Origin: Mesorhizobium sp.
GTDB taxonomy: Bacteria > Pseudomonadota > Alphaproteobacteria > Rhizobiales > Rhizobiaceae
Reading direction: 5' to 3'
Length of the DNA stretch: 64,000 nt
Assembly (NCBI RefSeq): GCF_004962245.1
Contig: NZ_SUHQ01000016.1
Coordinates: 1-64,000 of the forward strand
Shown here: piece by piece, positions 51,082 to 59,394 of the stretch
How positions within the stretch are numbered: the stretch's first letter is position 1
Layout: each line of letters begins with the position of its first letter
Notes under the pieces: generated by a model
Database searches by the model: none
What the model saw: the letters and a program-made list of their open reading frames with translations, nothing else
What the model was told of the DNA's origin: nothing
Position numbers and translations under genes: made by a program

Positions 51082-51932
51082 CCGGGCGGCCCGACAGGCG
51101 GCGCAATGTCGGCGAGGCGATCTTTGCCGACGAGGTCGGGATCGAATACGGCGTCTATGGCGCGTTCCGGCTGCGGAGCGCCTATCAGCCGATCTTCGCG
51201 CCGCGCGGCAGGTTCTTGAAGGCCGTCGCGGTCGAAGGCCTGATCGAGCCGCACCGCGCCGGCAGGCCGGTGGCGCCACCCGCGTTTTTCGAGGGCGTAC
51301 CCATGCCGGATCGCCTCTTCGTCGAGACGATGTGCCGCGTGCTGCATCTCCGGAACTTCCGCAACATCGGCGTCGAGGGACTCGACCTGTTCTTCAACTA
51401 CAATCCGCTGATCAACGATCACCCCGGGCGGGCGCTGGCCGAGATCAGGCTGATGACCCGGCATCTCGCCGAGTTCGACCTGCACCCCGGCATGCTGATC
51501 TGCGAGATCACCGAGCAGGCGGCCGACGACAAGGTGCTCGTCAGCCTGGTGCGCGAGATGCGGCGCGACGGCATCCGCATTGCCATCGACGATTTCGGCA
51601 CCGGGCATTCGACGGAAGAACGGGTGGCCCTTGTCCAGCCCGACATCGTCAAGATCGACGGCGTCTGGTTCGCGGAATTCTGCCGCCATGCCGCCGCCGA
51701 ACGATTTTTCCGGCCGCTGGTCTCCGCGCTGCACGACCGCGGCACCAAGGTGCTGGTCGAAGGGATCGAGCAATCCACCCATCTGCGCGTCGCGCTGGAT
51801 GGCGGCGTCGATCTTTTGCAGGGCTATCATCTGGCGCGGCCGGCGCTGGCCGGCACGGTCTTCGACGAGGAGCCGCTGCCCATCGATATGCTGCTTGGCA
51901 TGGACAACAAGGTCGTGCCGCTGTTTGGGTGA
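51078..51932 (+). CDS. EAL-domain protein (EGL variant), second of a tandem pair
   Basis: The 284-residue protein resembles its neighbour: AVEGLIEPHRAG (EGL), FNYNPLIND, ICEITEQAADD, AIDDFGTGHSTEE, IVKIDGVWF, VEGIEQSTHLR and QGYHLARPAL. The DDFGTG and KID words are better preserved than in the first copy. The translational coupling suggests a heteromeric or matched pair of c-di-GMP proteins. No GGDEF domain is adjacent. Confidence 0.85.
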   Translation: MTGRPDRRRNVGEAIFADEVGIEYGVYGAFRLRSAYQPIFAPRGRFLKAVAVEGLIEPHRAGRPVAPPAFFEGVPMPDRLFVETMCRVLHLRNFRNIGVEGLDLFFNYNPLINDHPGRALAEIRLMTRHLAEFDLHPGMLICEITEQAADDKVLVSLVREMRRDGIRIAIDDFGTGHSTEERVALVQPDIVKIDGVWFAEFCRHAAAERFFRPLVSALHDRGTKVLVEGIEQSTHLRVALDGGVDLLQGYHLARPALAGTVFDEEPLPIDMLLGMDNKVVPLFG

Positions 51933-52045
51933 TGTATCAGCGGCGCTGATGGTTGCGCCAAAACAAATCACTGGATGAAGCCGTTGCTGCCGGGATAATT
52001 GCCGGTAAAGGCGTGCCCCACAGGCGCGCGGCGATGGGAGCAAAA

Positions 52046-52657
52046 ATGACCATACTTTATGGAATGATCGACAGCGGCAATTGCTACAAGCCGCGCCTGT
52101 TGATGGCCAAGCTCGGCATCCCCTTCACCAATGTCGAGGTGAGCTCGCATACAGGCGACACGCGCAAGCCCGACTATGTCGCCAAGAACCCCAACGCCAT
52201 GGTGCCGCTGCTCGAACTTGACGACGGCCGGCGGCTGGCCGAATCCAACGCCATCCTGCTCTATCTCGCTGAAGGCACGCGGTTCCTCCCGGCCGACAGA
52301 TACGAGCGAGCACTGGCCTATCAATGGCTGTTCTTCGAGCAATACAGCCACGAACCCTATATCGCGGTGCGCAGAGCGCTGCTGACCTTTCCCGAGCGAG
52401 CCAAGGACGCGACGCCGGAACGGCTGGCGGCGACGCTGGAGCGCGGCAACAAGGCGCTCGGCGTGATGAACAAGCATCTGGAAGGCAGTGCGTTCTTTGC
52501 CGGTGAGGCATTGAGCGTCGCCGACATCGCGCTCTACGCCTATACGCATACGGCCGAGATGGGCGGTTTTCAGCTCGACGCCTATCCGGCGGTGGCGGCC
52601 TGGCTGAAACGGGTCGAGGCCGATGATGGGCATGTGCCGATGGAGTGGCTGGGGTAG
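52046..52657 (+). CDS. Glutathione S-transferase family protein
   Basis: The 203-residue protein has a thioredoxin-fold N terminus (MTILYGMIDSGNCYKPRLLM, NPNAMVPLLELDDGRRLAES with the cis-Pro and ES glutathione motif) and an all-helical C-terminal domain (FFAGEALSVADIALYAYTH). It is a cytosolic GST for conjugation or thiol-dependent chemistry. GGGAG lies 6-10 bases before the ATG. It is transcribed alone. Confidence 0.9.
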   Translation: MTILYGMIDSGNCYKPRLLMAKLGIPFTNVEVSSHTGDTRKPDYVAKNPNAMVPLLELDDGRRLAESNAILLYLAEGTRFLPADRYERALAYQWLFFEQYSHEPYIAVRRALLTFPERAKDATPERLAATLERGNKALGVMNKHLEGSAFFAGEALSVADIALYAYTHTAEMGGFQLDAYPAVAAWLKRVEADDGHVPMEWLG

Positions 52658-52985
52658 TTCTCAGTCCTCACGCTCGTCGCCGCTCCGCGGCTCGCTCCGG
52701 ACGGGGCGCGCCAACGGGCGCGACGCCCGGTCGGGCTTGCGGCCTTCGGCCGTGGCGGAAAATCCGAACAGAGATGAAATCCGGACAGCAAAAAGGCGGG
52801 ACAAAATCCCGCCTTCCCATGCTTGGTAGCCTGATTGGGAGCGTTTTGGCCGGGCCGGCAGCAATCTGCTGCTTCGGCTTGTCGGGGTCTTTCCGCTCCG
52901 GCGCGCTTCTCGCGCGACCGTCAGTACATCCGTGACTTGCCGCGCGCGCCCCGAGCTGTCGCTCCGGCGCGCGCCATTCGCAAAA
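52658..52985. other. Intergenic stretch with a terminator for the cspA side
   Basis: AAGGCGGGA pairs with TCCCGCCTT around CAAAA at 52793-52815. Read on the minus strand it is followed by TTTTTG, so it fits as an intrinsic terminator for transcription from cspA, about 170 bases past the cspA stop. A CGGCCTTCGGCCG palindrome lies at 52740-52752. No gene is supported here. Confidence 0.55.
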
Positions 52986-53198
52986 TCAGGCTGCCTTGCT
53001 CAGAGACCCAGCGGACGACTTGCCAGTGCGGCGGTCCTGCTCGATCTCGAAGTTGATCTTCTGGCCTTCGACCAAGGTCGACAGCCCAGCGCGCTCGACT
53101 GCGGAGATGTGGACGAAAACGTCCGCGCCGCCGCTGTCAGGCTGGATGAAGCCGAAACCCTTGGTGGAGTTAAACCACTTGACCGTACCTGTAGCCAT
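52986..53198 (-). CDS. cspA: Cold-shock protein CspA family
   Basis: The 70-residue protein reads MATGTVKWFNSTKGFGFIQP, with the RNP1-type KGFGFI and RNP2-type VFVHIS words and the length of a single cold-shock domain. It binds single-stranded RNA and DNA and acts as an RNA chaperone. AAGGAC lies 9-14 bases before the ATG. The next gene starts 330 bases away on the other strand, leaving space for a long 5' untranslated region as seen in many csp genes. Confidence 0.95.
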   Translation of the reverse strand: MATGTVKWFNSTKGFGFIQPDSGGADVFVHISAVERAGLSTLVEGQKINFEIEQDRRTGKSSAGSLSKAA

Positions 53199-53527
53199 TT
53201 CGATAGTCCTTACGTTTGCTTTAGCTTGACCGAACCGAAGTCCAGCCGGTTTGTATCGAGATTTTGGAGATAGACGTCAGCAAACGCGAATATCGCGAGG
53301 CCCGGATCGATCGGCCGAAATATCAATGGACCTGATATAGTCCGCTTCTCGGCAAAAAACAAGACTGCGCGAAAAAAGGCGCTGATGTGGCGCTGCCCAA
53401 CGGCCGCCCCAATCGCGTGAAAGCGTTGCAGCGTCGCGTGTTGCGGAGGGGCGCATCGCTTGTCGCGCACGCTGCGGGGAAGGATCGTGCCGCCTTCGCG
53501 CGTCCGGTCCTGTTTTGGGAGAGAACC
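53199..53527. other. Divergent region with the cspA 5' untranslated region
   Basis: This 329-base gap holds the upstream regions of cspA (minus) and of the small exported-protein gene (plus). I see no convincing promoter boxes or terminator. A cspA-type thermosensor structure is possible but cannot be judged by eye. Confidence 0.35.
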
Positions 53528-53854
53528 ATGAAAACAGTTCTGCTTGCGGCCTGCCTGACGCTGGTGGCCGCCGAGGCGCAGGCGATCTCGCGCTATGACC
53601 CGAGCCGCATGAGCTGCGGCAGGGTGCGGGCGACGATCGCGCAGGAAGGCGCGGTCATCCTGCGTTACCAGTCGACGCGCACCCCGGGATTGCCGCTCTA
53701 CGACCGCTATGTTCGGAGCCAGCGTTTCTGCAACATGGGCGAGGTCAGGGCACGCGCTTCGGTGCCGAGCGCCGACACGAAGTCCTGCATCGTCTATAAA
53801 TGCAAGCGGGTGGACACAGACCGGCGTTTCCGCCGGCGCATCCTGCAGGACTAG
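53528..53854 (+). CDS. Small exported cysteine-containing protein
   Basis: The 108-residue protein has a Sec signal peptide (MKTVLLAACLTLVAAEAQAI) and a mature part with three or more cysteines (MSCGRV, FCNMGE, SCIVYKC). The signal and the paired cysteines suggest a disulfide-bonded periplasmic protein; the family is not recognised. GGGAGAG lies 6-12 bases before the ATG. It ends 12 bases before the convergent ogt stop. Confidence 0.75.
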   Translation: MKTVLLAACLTLVAAEAQAISRYDPSRMSCGRVRATIAQEGAVILRYQSTRTPGLPLYDRYVRSQRFCNMGEVRARASVPSADTKSCIVYKCKRVDTDRRFRRRILQD

Positions 53855-53866
53855 CGACGCCTGGTC

Positions 53867-54436
53867 TCAGAAGCCGAACGACACCTGTGCCGGTGGCGGC
53901 GGGCCTACACGCACGCCTTCCATCGCCAGCATCTTTTCCTTGGTGGTCGAGCCGCCCGGTGCGGAAAAACCGCCGATCTTGCCGCCGGCGGCAAGAATGC
54001 GGTGGCAAGGAATGACCAGCGGCACCGGGTTGGCGCCGAGCGCCGCTCCCGTCTCACGCGCCAGCCCGGCATGGCCGGCGCGTTTGGCCAGTTCGCCATA
54101 GGTGGTGGTCTCGCCGAAGGCGAGCTTTCGCGCCGCGTCGTAGATGGCGAGGCGGAAATCGTCGACGCCGGTGAGATCGACCGGCACGCCGGAGAAATCG
54201 ACGTCTTCGCCGGCCGCATAGGCCTGTATCGCTGCGATCAGCTCGGTGACCCATTGCGGTCGGGCGCTCGAAGCGGCGATGCCGGCATGGTGCAAGAGCC
54301 GGCGTTCCACCGCGTCGCGGTTGCGCTGGGGCAGGCAGAGCCGGGTCAGTCCGGCCTCGCTCCAGGCGATGCCCATGAAGCCGATCACGGTTTCGAAGAC
54401 CGCGTGGCCGGCGGTGGCCTGGGAGGTGCTTTCCAT
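53867..54436 (-). CDS. ogt: Methylated-DNA-[protein]-cysteine S-methyltransferase (Ogt/MGMT)
   Basis: The 189-residue protein has the helix GETTTYGELAKRAGHAGLAR and the active-site cysteine in NPVPLVIPCHRILAAGG, followed by GGFSAPGGSTTKEKML. It removes alkyl groups from O6-methylguanine. AAGGAG lies 7-12 bases before the ATG at 54436. A longer frame to 55282 runs under the transglycosylase and is rejected. Confidence 0.93.
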   Translation of the reverse strand: MESTSQATAGHAVFETVIGFMGIAWSEAGLTRLCLPQRNRDAVERRLLHHAGIAASSARPQWVTELIAAIQAYAAGEDVDFSGVPVDLTGVDDFRLAIYDAARKLAFGETTTYGELAKRAGHAGLARETGAALGANPVPLVIPCHRILAAGGKIGGFSAPGGSTTKEKMLAMEGVRVGPPPPAQVSFGF

Positions 54437-54616
54437 GATGTGCTCCTTTCCGAAGAAACGGATGGGAATCCGGTACATATCGAGAACGAGATATCGCATT
54501 TTCAGGCTGCTGTTGCCACCCGAAAACCATCTGAAGTCCACAACAGGCTGCGGATTGCCCGGGCCAAGGTGCTGGTGTAAGGACTTCTTAACAGACGAAC
54601 CGGACCCGAGCGCGGC

Positions 54617-55522
54617 TTGCCAGCAAAAATCATCTTTCCCGCGATCGGCGTGATGCTCGCTGCGGCCGGTCTCAGCGGCTGTACTTCGACCGCGCAGATG
54701 AAGGCCGCGCCTTCCCTGACTGAAACCGCCGCCGCGGACGCTGATGCCGGTTTTGCGCTGGTGCTGCCCGACACGGTTTCGGTGCTGCCGGAATCGTCCG
54801 GCATCGCGCCTGTCCAGACGGCAGCATTGCCTGTCCAGACGGCAGCACTGCCTGTCCAGACGGCGGCATTGCCTGTCGACCCCGCCGCGACAGCTGCCCA
54901 GCCGGCCGCCTTTGCCGGCCCGAGCCCGCTGGCTGCCACAGCACCTTCGGGCATGAGGGCCGATGCTGCGCCAGCCAGCGCAGCGCCTGTCTATGCGACG
55001 GCCGCTGCCGCCGTGCCGGCCACCGGCGAGACAGGCAAGACGATGCCCGGCGTTCAGCAGGTCGCCTATGCCGTGCCTGAGAATCCGTCCGCCCTGCTTT
55101 CGACCAGCCCTGCCAGGGAGTACTCGACGGGACCGCGCGGCGAGATCGAGCGGCTGATCGAGAAGTATGCCGCGCTTTATGAGGTGCCGGTCGATCTGGT
55201 GCGCCGCGTCGTCAAGCGTGAGAGCACCTTCAATCCCAAGGCCTACAATCGCGGCCATTGGGGGCTGATGCAGATCAAGCATGCGACGGCGCGCGGCATG
55301 GGCTATGACGGGCCAGCGAGCGGGCTGTTCGACGCCGAGACCAATCTGAAATATGCGGTGAAATATCTGCGCGGCGCCTGGCTGGTGGCCGGCGGCAACG
55401 CCAAGCGCGCCGACCGGCTCTACCAGAGCGGCTATTATTACGACGCCAAGCGCAAGGGCATGCTGGAAGAAACCGGCCTTGGCCGCGACCGCGTTCGGCG
55501 TCGCCTGCAGCCCGATGCCTGA
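54617..55522 (+). CDS. Lytic transglycosylase lipoprotein (SLT domain) with a repetitive linker
   Basis: The 301-residue protein has a lipoprotein signal (AAAGLSGC, cysteine at residue 22), an alanine/proline-rich linker containing three exact or near-exact PVQTAAL repeats, and a C-terminal SLT domain. The domain carries RVVKRESTFNPKAYNRGHWG (catalytic glutamate in RES) and WGLMQIKHATARGMGYDG. It should be an outer-membrane-anchored murein lytic transglycosylase. The start is TTG with no clear ribosome-binding site; the first internal ATG would leave too short a signal peptide. Confidence 0.85.
   Translation: MPAKIIFPAIGVMLAAAGLSGCTSTAQMKAAPSLTETAAADADAGFALVLPDTVSVLPESSGIAPVQTAALPVQTAALPVQTAALPVDPAATAAQPAAFAGPSPLAATAPSGMRADAAPASAAPVYATAAAAVPATGETGKTMPGVQQVAYAVPENPSALLSTSPAREYSTGPRGEIERLIEKYAALYEVPVDLVRRVVKRESTFNPKAYNRGHWGLMQIKHATARGMGYDGPASGLFDAETNLKYAVKYLRGAWLVAGGNAKRADRLYQSGYYYDAKRKGMLEETGLGRDRVRRRLQPDA
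54809..54871. repeat. 21-base tandem repeat within the transglycosylase gene
   Basis: Three units start CCTGTCCAGACGGCAGCATT, differing at one or two bases (CCTGTCCAGACGGCAGCACT and CCTGTCCAGACGGCGGCATT), followed by a partial CCTGTC. The repeat is in frame and encodes PVQTAAL units in the linker between lipobox and SLT domain. Confidence 0.9.
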
Positions 55523-55527
55523 ACACT

Positions 55528-56016
55528 ATGGCTGAGCCGCGCCCGCCGGCGCCAAACGACATCAGGCTGCGCAAGATCCTCGACGATACGCTTGCCCCGC
55601 CGCGCTGGCCGGAAGGCTTCGTCATGCGCGGCTTCGAAGCCACCGACGCGGGCGCCTTGCATGCGTTGCTGACCACCGTGTTCGACGATGGCGCCGACGG
55701 GCCGTTCGACGAATGGTGGGCGCGCATTTCAAGCGACGCGGAATTCGACCCGGCTTTGTGTTTCCTGGTTATCGACGACAAGGGTCGGCTGGCGGCCGCG
55801 GCGCTGTGCTGGACGAGGGCGTTCGTGAAAGACCTTGCCGTCCATCCCGAGGCGCGCGGCCGCGGCATCGCCGAAGCGCTGATGTGGCACATCTTCGCCG
55901 CCTTTCGCGCACGCGGCGCCGCGCATGTCGATCTCAAAACCAACACGGTGGAAAACGCCGCCGCCGTCAGGCTCTACGAGCGGCTGGGGATGTTCGAAGT
56001 CGACTGGGCGGGGTGA
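55528..56016 (+). CDS. GNAT-family N-acetyltransferase
   Basis: The 162-residue protein has the acetyl-CoA motif VKDLAVHPEARGRGIAEALM followed by NTVENAAAVRLYERLGMFEV, the classical GNAT motifs A and B. The N-terminal segment (GFVMRGFEATDAGALHALL) is also typical. The substrate is unknown. It starts 5 bases after the transglycosylase stop, suggesting cotranscription. Confidence 0.88.
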   Translation: MAEPRPPAPNDIRLRKILDDTLAPPRWPEGFVMRGFEATDAGALHALLTTVFDDGADGPFDEWWARISSDAEFDPALCFLVIDDKGRLAAAALCWTRAFVKDLAVHPEARGRGIAEALMWHIFAAFRARGAAHVDLKTNTVENAAAVRLYERLGMFEVDWAG

Positions 56017-56037
56017 GGGGCGCTATCGGAGGGCGCG

Positions 56038-56100
56038 GTTTCCCCTCTCCATCTCGGCTTCGCCGAGCCACCTCTCCCCACTTTCGTGGGGCGAGGAACC
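56038..56100. repeat. REP-like palindromic repeat (CCTCTCC type)
   Basis: TTTCCCCTCTCCATCTCGGC, the short hairpin CTCGGCTTCGCCGAG and CCTCTCCCCACTTTCGTGG with GGGGCGAGGA recur in rhizobial intergenic DNA. It lies between the acetyltransferase and the DUF899 gene. Confidence 0.6.
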
Positions 56101-56245
56101 CAAGCTGGAATGAAGCCGAGCAGCGCAAACCTGAAGCGATTGCTCCTCGCTTGCGCAAAATGTCGGAACCCTCCTTCGCGATACGTCCTTGAGAGGTAAG
56201 GCGCGTTGCCGCGCGCCGCCAAAAGCACGGATGATGGAGATGACG

Positions 56246-56989
56246 ATGATCACCTTTCCCAACGAATCCGCTGAATATCGCGCCGCCCGCGAAACCCTGT
56301 TGCAGAAGGAGATCGAGCTGCGCCGCGCCATGGAGGACGTGGCCGTCGCCCGCCGCGCTCTGCCGCCGGGCGGACTGGTGCCTGAGGATTATGTGTTCGA
56401 CGGGCTTGGCGCCGATGGCAAGCCGGCCCGCATAAAACTGTCCGAGCTGTTTGCGCCTGGCAAGGACACGCTGATCGTCTACTCGATGATGTTTCCGCGC
56501 CATCCGCAGGAGACGCGCGACGTGGCGACGAGCGGCGGCACCGCGAAGCTCGCGCGGGCCGATCAGCCATGCCCGTCCTGCACGGCGCTGCTCGATCAGT
56601 TCGACGGCGCCATCGGCCATCTCGAGGCCGCCGGCTTCAATTTCGCCGTGGTGGGCAAGACCGCGCTCGAAAACCTGATCACGCTTGGCCGCGACCGCGG
56701 CTGGACGAACATGCGGCTGGTCTCCTCAGCCGGCAACAGCTTCAAGCGCGATTATCACGCCGAGGCGGAGGATGGCGCGCAGCTTCCGGTTCTGTCGGTG
56801 TTCCATCGCGACGCCGACGGCATTCGCCATTTCTGGTCGTCGGAGCTTGGCTTCGCGCCGTCCGAGCCCGGCCAGGACCCGCGTGCCGTCGGCACCTGCG
56901 AGCCCTTGTGGAACCTGATGGATTTCACGCCGGAGGGCCGGCCGGACTGGGACGAACAGCTGCAATATGCCGGCGCCTGCTGCCACTGA
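56246..56989 (+). CDS. DUF899 (thioredoxin-like) protein
   Basis: The 247-residue protein starts MITFPNESAEYRAARETLL and continues with KIKLSELFAPGKDTLIVYSM-like words (IKLSELFAPGKDTLIVYSM), the CPSC region in DQPCPSCTALLDQF, and FHRDADGIRHFWSSELGF, matching DUF899 proteins, which have a thioredoxin-like fold and unknown redox role. The ATG at 56246 is chosen because GGAG lies 6 bases upstream. Other in-frame ATGs at 56231-56240 belong to the same start region. Confidence 0.82.
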   Translation: MITFPNESAEYRAARETLLQKEIELRRAMEDVAVARRALPPGGLVPEDYVFDGLGADGKPARIKLSELFAPGKDTLIVYSMMFPRHPQETRDVATSGGTAKLARADQPCPSCTALLDQFDGAIGHLEAAGFNFAVVGKTALENLITLGRDRGWTNMRLVSSAGNSFKRDYHAEAEDGAQLPVLSVFHRDADGIRHFWSSELGFAPSEPGQDPRAVGTCEPLWNLMDFTPEGRPDWDEQLQYAGACCH

Positions 56990-57129
56990 TCTCGGCAGCC
57001 AGGCACATTTTCGGCGCCGAGCGGGGGGTGTTGGCGGGATCGCCAGCACCTCATTCCCGTTGCCGTCGCGCAACTTCGCAGCTTGTGTCGCGTTGGAGAC
57101 TCCGAGGATCACAAGTCAGGAGATTTCCT

Positions 57130-57681
57130 GTGAAAACGCATCTCACCATCGCCATGGTCGCTTTGCTTGCCGGCGCGCCGGCGGCCTTCGCCCAATCCGC
57201 CGCGCCGGCCGACATCCCTGCTGTGGAGGAAACCAGGATCGACACCGAGACTTTCTCGAATACGGCCGCCAGCGCCAACCGGTTCGAGATTGAAAGCAGC
57301 AGGCTGGCCGAACAAAAGAACGTCGCCGCCGATGTCAGGGAATTCGCCGCGCTGATGGTCAAGGACCACACCAAGGCTGGCGAGGATCTCAAGACAGCGC
57401 TCGAGCAGAGCCAGACCACGGCCTCGGTGACACCGAGCGGCCCGGCTCTGGAGCCGAAAGACCAGGCGATGCTGGATCAGCTCAAGAAGCTCGACGGCGA
57501 TGAATTCCAGGCGAAATACATCCTCCTGCAGACCGAGGCGCACAAGCAGGCGTTGGCGCTGTTTTCCACCTATGCGCAGTCGGGCGAAGACCCGGCGCTG
57601 AAGGAATTCGCCAAGAAGACGCTACCGACGCTGCGGATGCACGAAAAACGCCTGAAGAATCTGGCGGCCGCGCACAGTTAG
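57130..57681 (+). CDS. DUF4142-domain exported protein
   Basis: The 183-residue protein has a signal peptide (HLTIAMVALLAGAPAAFAQS) and a helical ferritin-like DUF4142 domain: FEIESSRLAEQKNVAADVRE, ALMVKDHTKAGEDL and LQTEAHKQALALFSTYAQSG. The start is GTG with CAGGAG 8-13 bases upstream. Related proteins are linked to envelope stress, with no known activity. It is followed by DUF1476 on the opposite strand. Confidence 0.85.
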   Translation: MKTHLTIAMVALLAGAPAAFAQSAAPADIPAVEETRIDTETFSNTAASANRFEIESSRLAEQKNVAADVREFAALMVKDHTKAGEDLKTALEQSQTTASVTPSGPALEPKDQAMLDQLKKLDGDEFQAKYILLQTEAHKQALALFSTYAQSGEDPALKEFAKKTLPTLRMHEKRLKNLAAAHS

Positions 57682-57701
57682 GCCGCACTGCTGCCGAGTT
57701 C

Positions 57702-58022
57702 TCAGCTCGTTTTGATCTGCTCGACCGCCGTCACCAACAGCTCGGCCATGGCGCCGCGAATCTGATGATCCGACTGGGTCACGCCCGCCGCGTCGAAATC
57801 GGCGCGCACCTTGCGAAACACATCATCGTCGCCTGCCTCTTCGAAGTCCGCGCGCACCACCTCTTTCGCATAGGCGTCGGCGTCTTCACCGGTTTTGCCG
57901 AGCTTTTCAGCCGCCCACAGGCCGAGCAGCTTGTTACGGCGCGCCATGGCCTTGAACTTCGTCTCCTCGTCCATCGCAAACTTCTTTTCGAAGCCTTCCT
58001 GACGGTCTCTCATACTGCTCAT
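57702..58022 (-). CDS. DUF1476 protein (ATP synthase zeta-subunit-like inhibitor)
   Basis: The 106-residue protein reads RQEGFEKKFAMDEETKFKAM, ARRNKLLGLWAAEKLGKTG and EVVRADFEEAGDDDVFRKV, the DUF1476 pattern of the alphaproteobacterial F1-ATPase zeta subunit. That protein inhibits ATP hydrolysis by the F1 motor. It is encoded alone on the minus strand, converging with the DUF4142 gene. Length fits the family. Confidence 0.9.
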   Translation of the reverse strand: MSSMRDRQEGFEKKFAMDEETKFKAMARRNKLLGLWAAEKLGKTGEDADAYAKEVVRADFEEAGDDDVFRKVRADFDAAGVTQSDHQIRGAMAELLVTAVEQIKTS

Positions 58023-58167
58023 GGTTTGCCTCGTTCAGGTGTGAGTCTCCGACCTTCATCCGGTGGACTAGAAGAGCGGCGGGTGGAGGCCGAACATGGC
58101 GTGCATGGATGTCATTAGCAAGGCCGGACCGTTCATGTCGCAGCGCAATCGCTTCAGGTTTGCGCTG

Positions 58168-58285
58168 CCCCTCACCCCGGCCCTCTCCCCGCGAAAAACG
58201 GGGAGAGGGGGTCGCCAGCGTTGCGGCCAAGCCCCTTCTCCCCGTCCTTCACGGGGAGAAGGTCCCGGCAGGGGGTTGAGGGGCG
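58168..58285. repeat. Double REP-like palindromic repeat
   Basis: CCCTCTCCCCG pairs with CGGGGAGAGGG around CGAAAAA, and a second hairpin CCTTCTCCCCG/CGGGGAGAAGG follows, ending in a GGTCCCGGCAGGGGGTTGAG layout. It shares the second half with the copy at 31797-31857. It occupies most of the 379-base gap at 58023-58401. Confidence 0.75.
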
Positions 58286-58401
58286 GAGCCGACTTTGGCA
58301 ATCGATCGCCATGGCCGATGGCCTTCGCACCGATGTGATTTGACGTTGCCGCGCCGTGACCTACTCTCGAATACTGGCGGGATGAGCGGAGGAGACGAGC
58401 G

Positions 58402-58791
58402 ATGCAGTCACCTTTCAACGGGGTTTGGAGCGTCGCGCTGACAGCGGCAGTGATGCTTGCCGCCGGCACCGCGGCTTACGCCCATCACGGCTGGTCGTGG
58501 ACGCAAGACGGGTTTTTCGAACTCAGGGGCAAGATCACGGCCATCTATATCGGCAATCCGCACGCCACGCTGGATGTTGACGCGGAGGGCGAAGCCTGGC
58601 GGGTGGAGATGGCGCCGCCGTCCCGCACGATCGCCGCCGGCTTCACGGAGGAGGTCGCCAAGGTCGGCGACGAGGTGACCGCGATCGGCAACCGCTCGCT
58701 CGACGAGCAGGAAAAGCGCATGAAAGCAGTCCGGGTCATCGTCGGCGGCAAGACCTACGATGTCTATCCCGACCGCGTGCCGCCGGCCTGA
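58402..58791 (+). CDS. DUF6152-family exported protein
   Basis: The 129-residue protein has a signal peptide (NGVWSVALTAAVMLAAGTAAYA) and a small domain with HHGWSWTQDGFFELRGKITA, NPHATLDVDAEGEAWRVEM and ARSLDEQEKRMKAV-like words (NRSLDEQEKRMKAVRV). This matches the small OB-like DUF6152 family of exported proteins. It probably acts in the periplasm. GGAGGAGACG lies 8-17 bases before the ATG, and the next gene starts directly at its stop. Confidence 0.8.
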   Translation: MQSPFNGVWSVALTAAVMLAAGTAAYAHHGWSWTQDGFFELRGKITAIYIGNPHATLDVDAEGEAWRVEMAPPSRTIAAGFTEEVAKVGDEVTAIGNRSLDEQEKRMKAVRVIVGGKTYDVYPDRVPPA

Positions 58792-59256
58792 ATGGACGAG
58801 TTCCTCGCCGGCATCGAGCAACTCGCCTTTGTGCGGGGACTGAAGGCCTCCTTCGTCGCCTACCCCATCGTCAATGCACTGCACATCATGTCCATCGGCG
58901 CGCTGCTGACCAGCGTCATGCTCATGGATTTCAGGATCATCGGCGCCTTCCGCTCGCTGCCGCGTGCGGCGTTCGTCGCGCTGCTGCGCCGCACGGCGTT
59001 GGGCGCGTTCGCCGGTGCGCTTGTCACCGGTGCGCTGCTTTTTTCGGTGAGGGCGAGGGGGTATGCGGCGATGCCGATTTTCCTCGCCAAGATGACACTC
59101 ATCCTTCTCGCCGGCGTCAACTTCCTCGTCTTTATGCGCCGCGCAAGGGGCGGGGATGAGCCGGCTGGTGGAGCCGTCACCATCCTGGCGGTGCTCTCGC
59201 TGGTGCTGTGGACATCCGTGCTTTTCGCCGGACGGTTTATTGGGTTTCTCAACTAA
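58792..59256 (+). CDS. DUF6644-family membrane protein
   Basis: The 154-residue protein has about four hydrophobic helices (AYPIVNALHIMSIGALLTSV, LGAFAGALVTGALLFSV, MTLILLAGVNFLVFM, TILAVLSLVLWTSVLFAG) and a histidine (HIMSIG) in the first helix that could ligate heme in related DUF6644 proteins. Its ATG abuts the DUF6152 stop, and the two families are commonly paired. No catalytic role is known. Confidence 0.8.
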   Translation: MDEFLAGIEQLAFVRGLKASFVAYPIVNALHIMSIGALLTSVMLMDFRIIGAFRSLPRAAFVALLRRTALGAFAGALVTGALLFSVRARGYAAMPIFLAKMTLILLAGVNFLVFMRRARGGDEPAGGAVTILAVLSLVLWTSVLFAGRFIGFLN

Positions 59257-59394
59257 GCCGAGTGACGACAAGATTGGGCGATTTGGCGATCGATCCCGGG
59301 CAGGCGGCAGGACGCGTCCATCAGCCAACGTTCTTGGAATTTTCCAAACAGGTTGAAATTGAAGGTTGAATAGGTTGCAGCGGGGAGCATTGGT

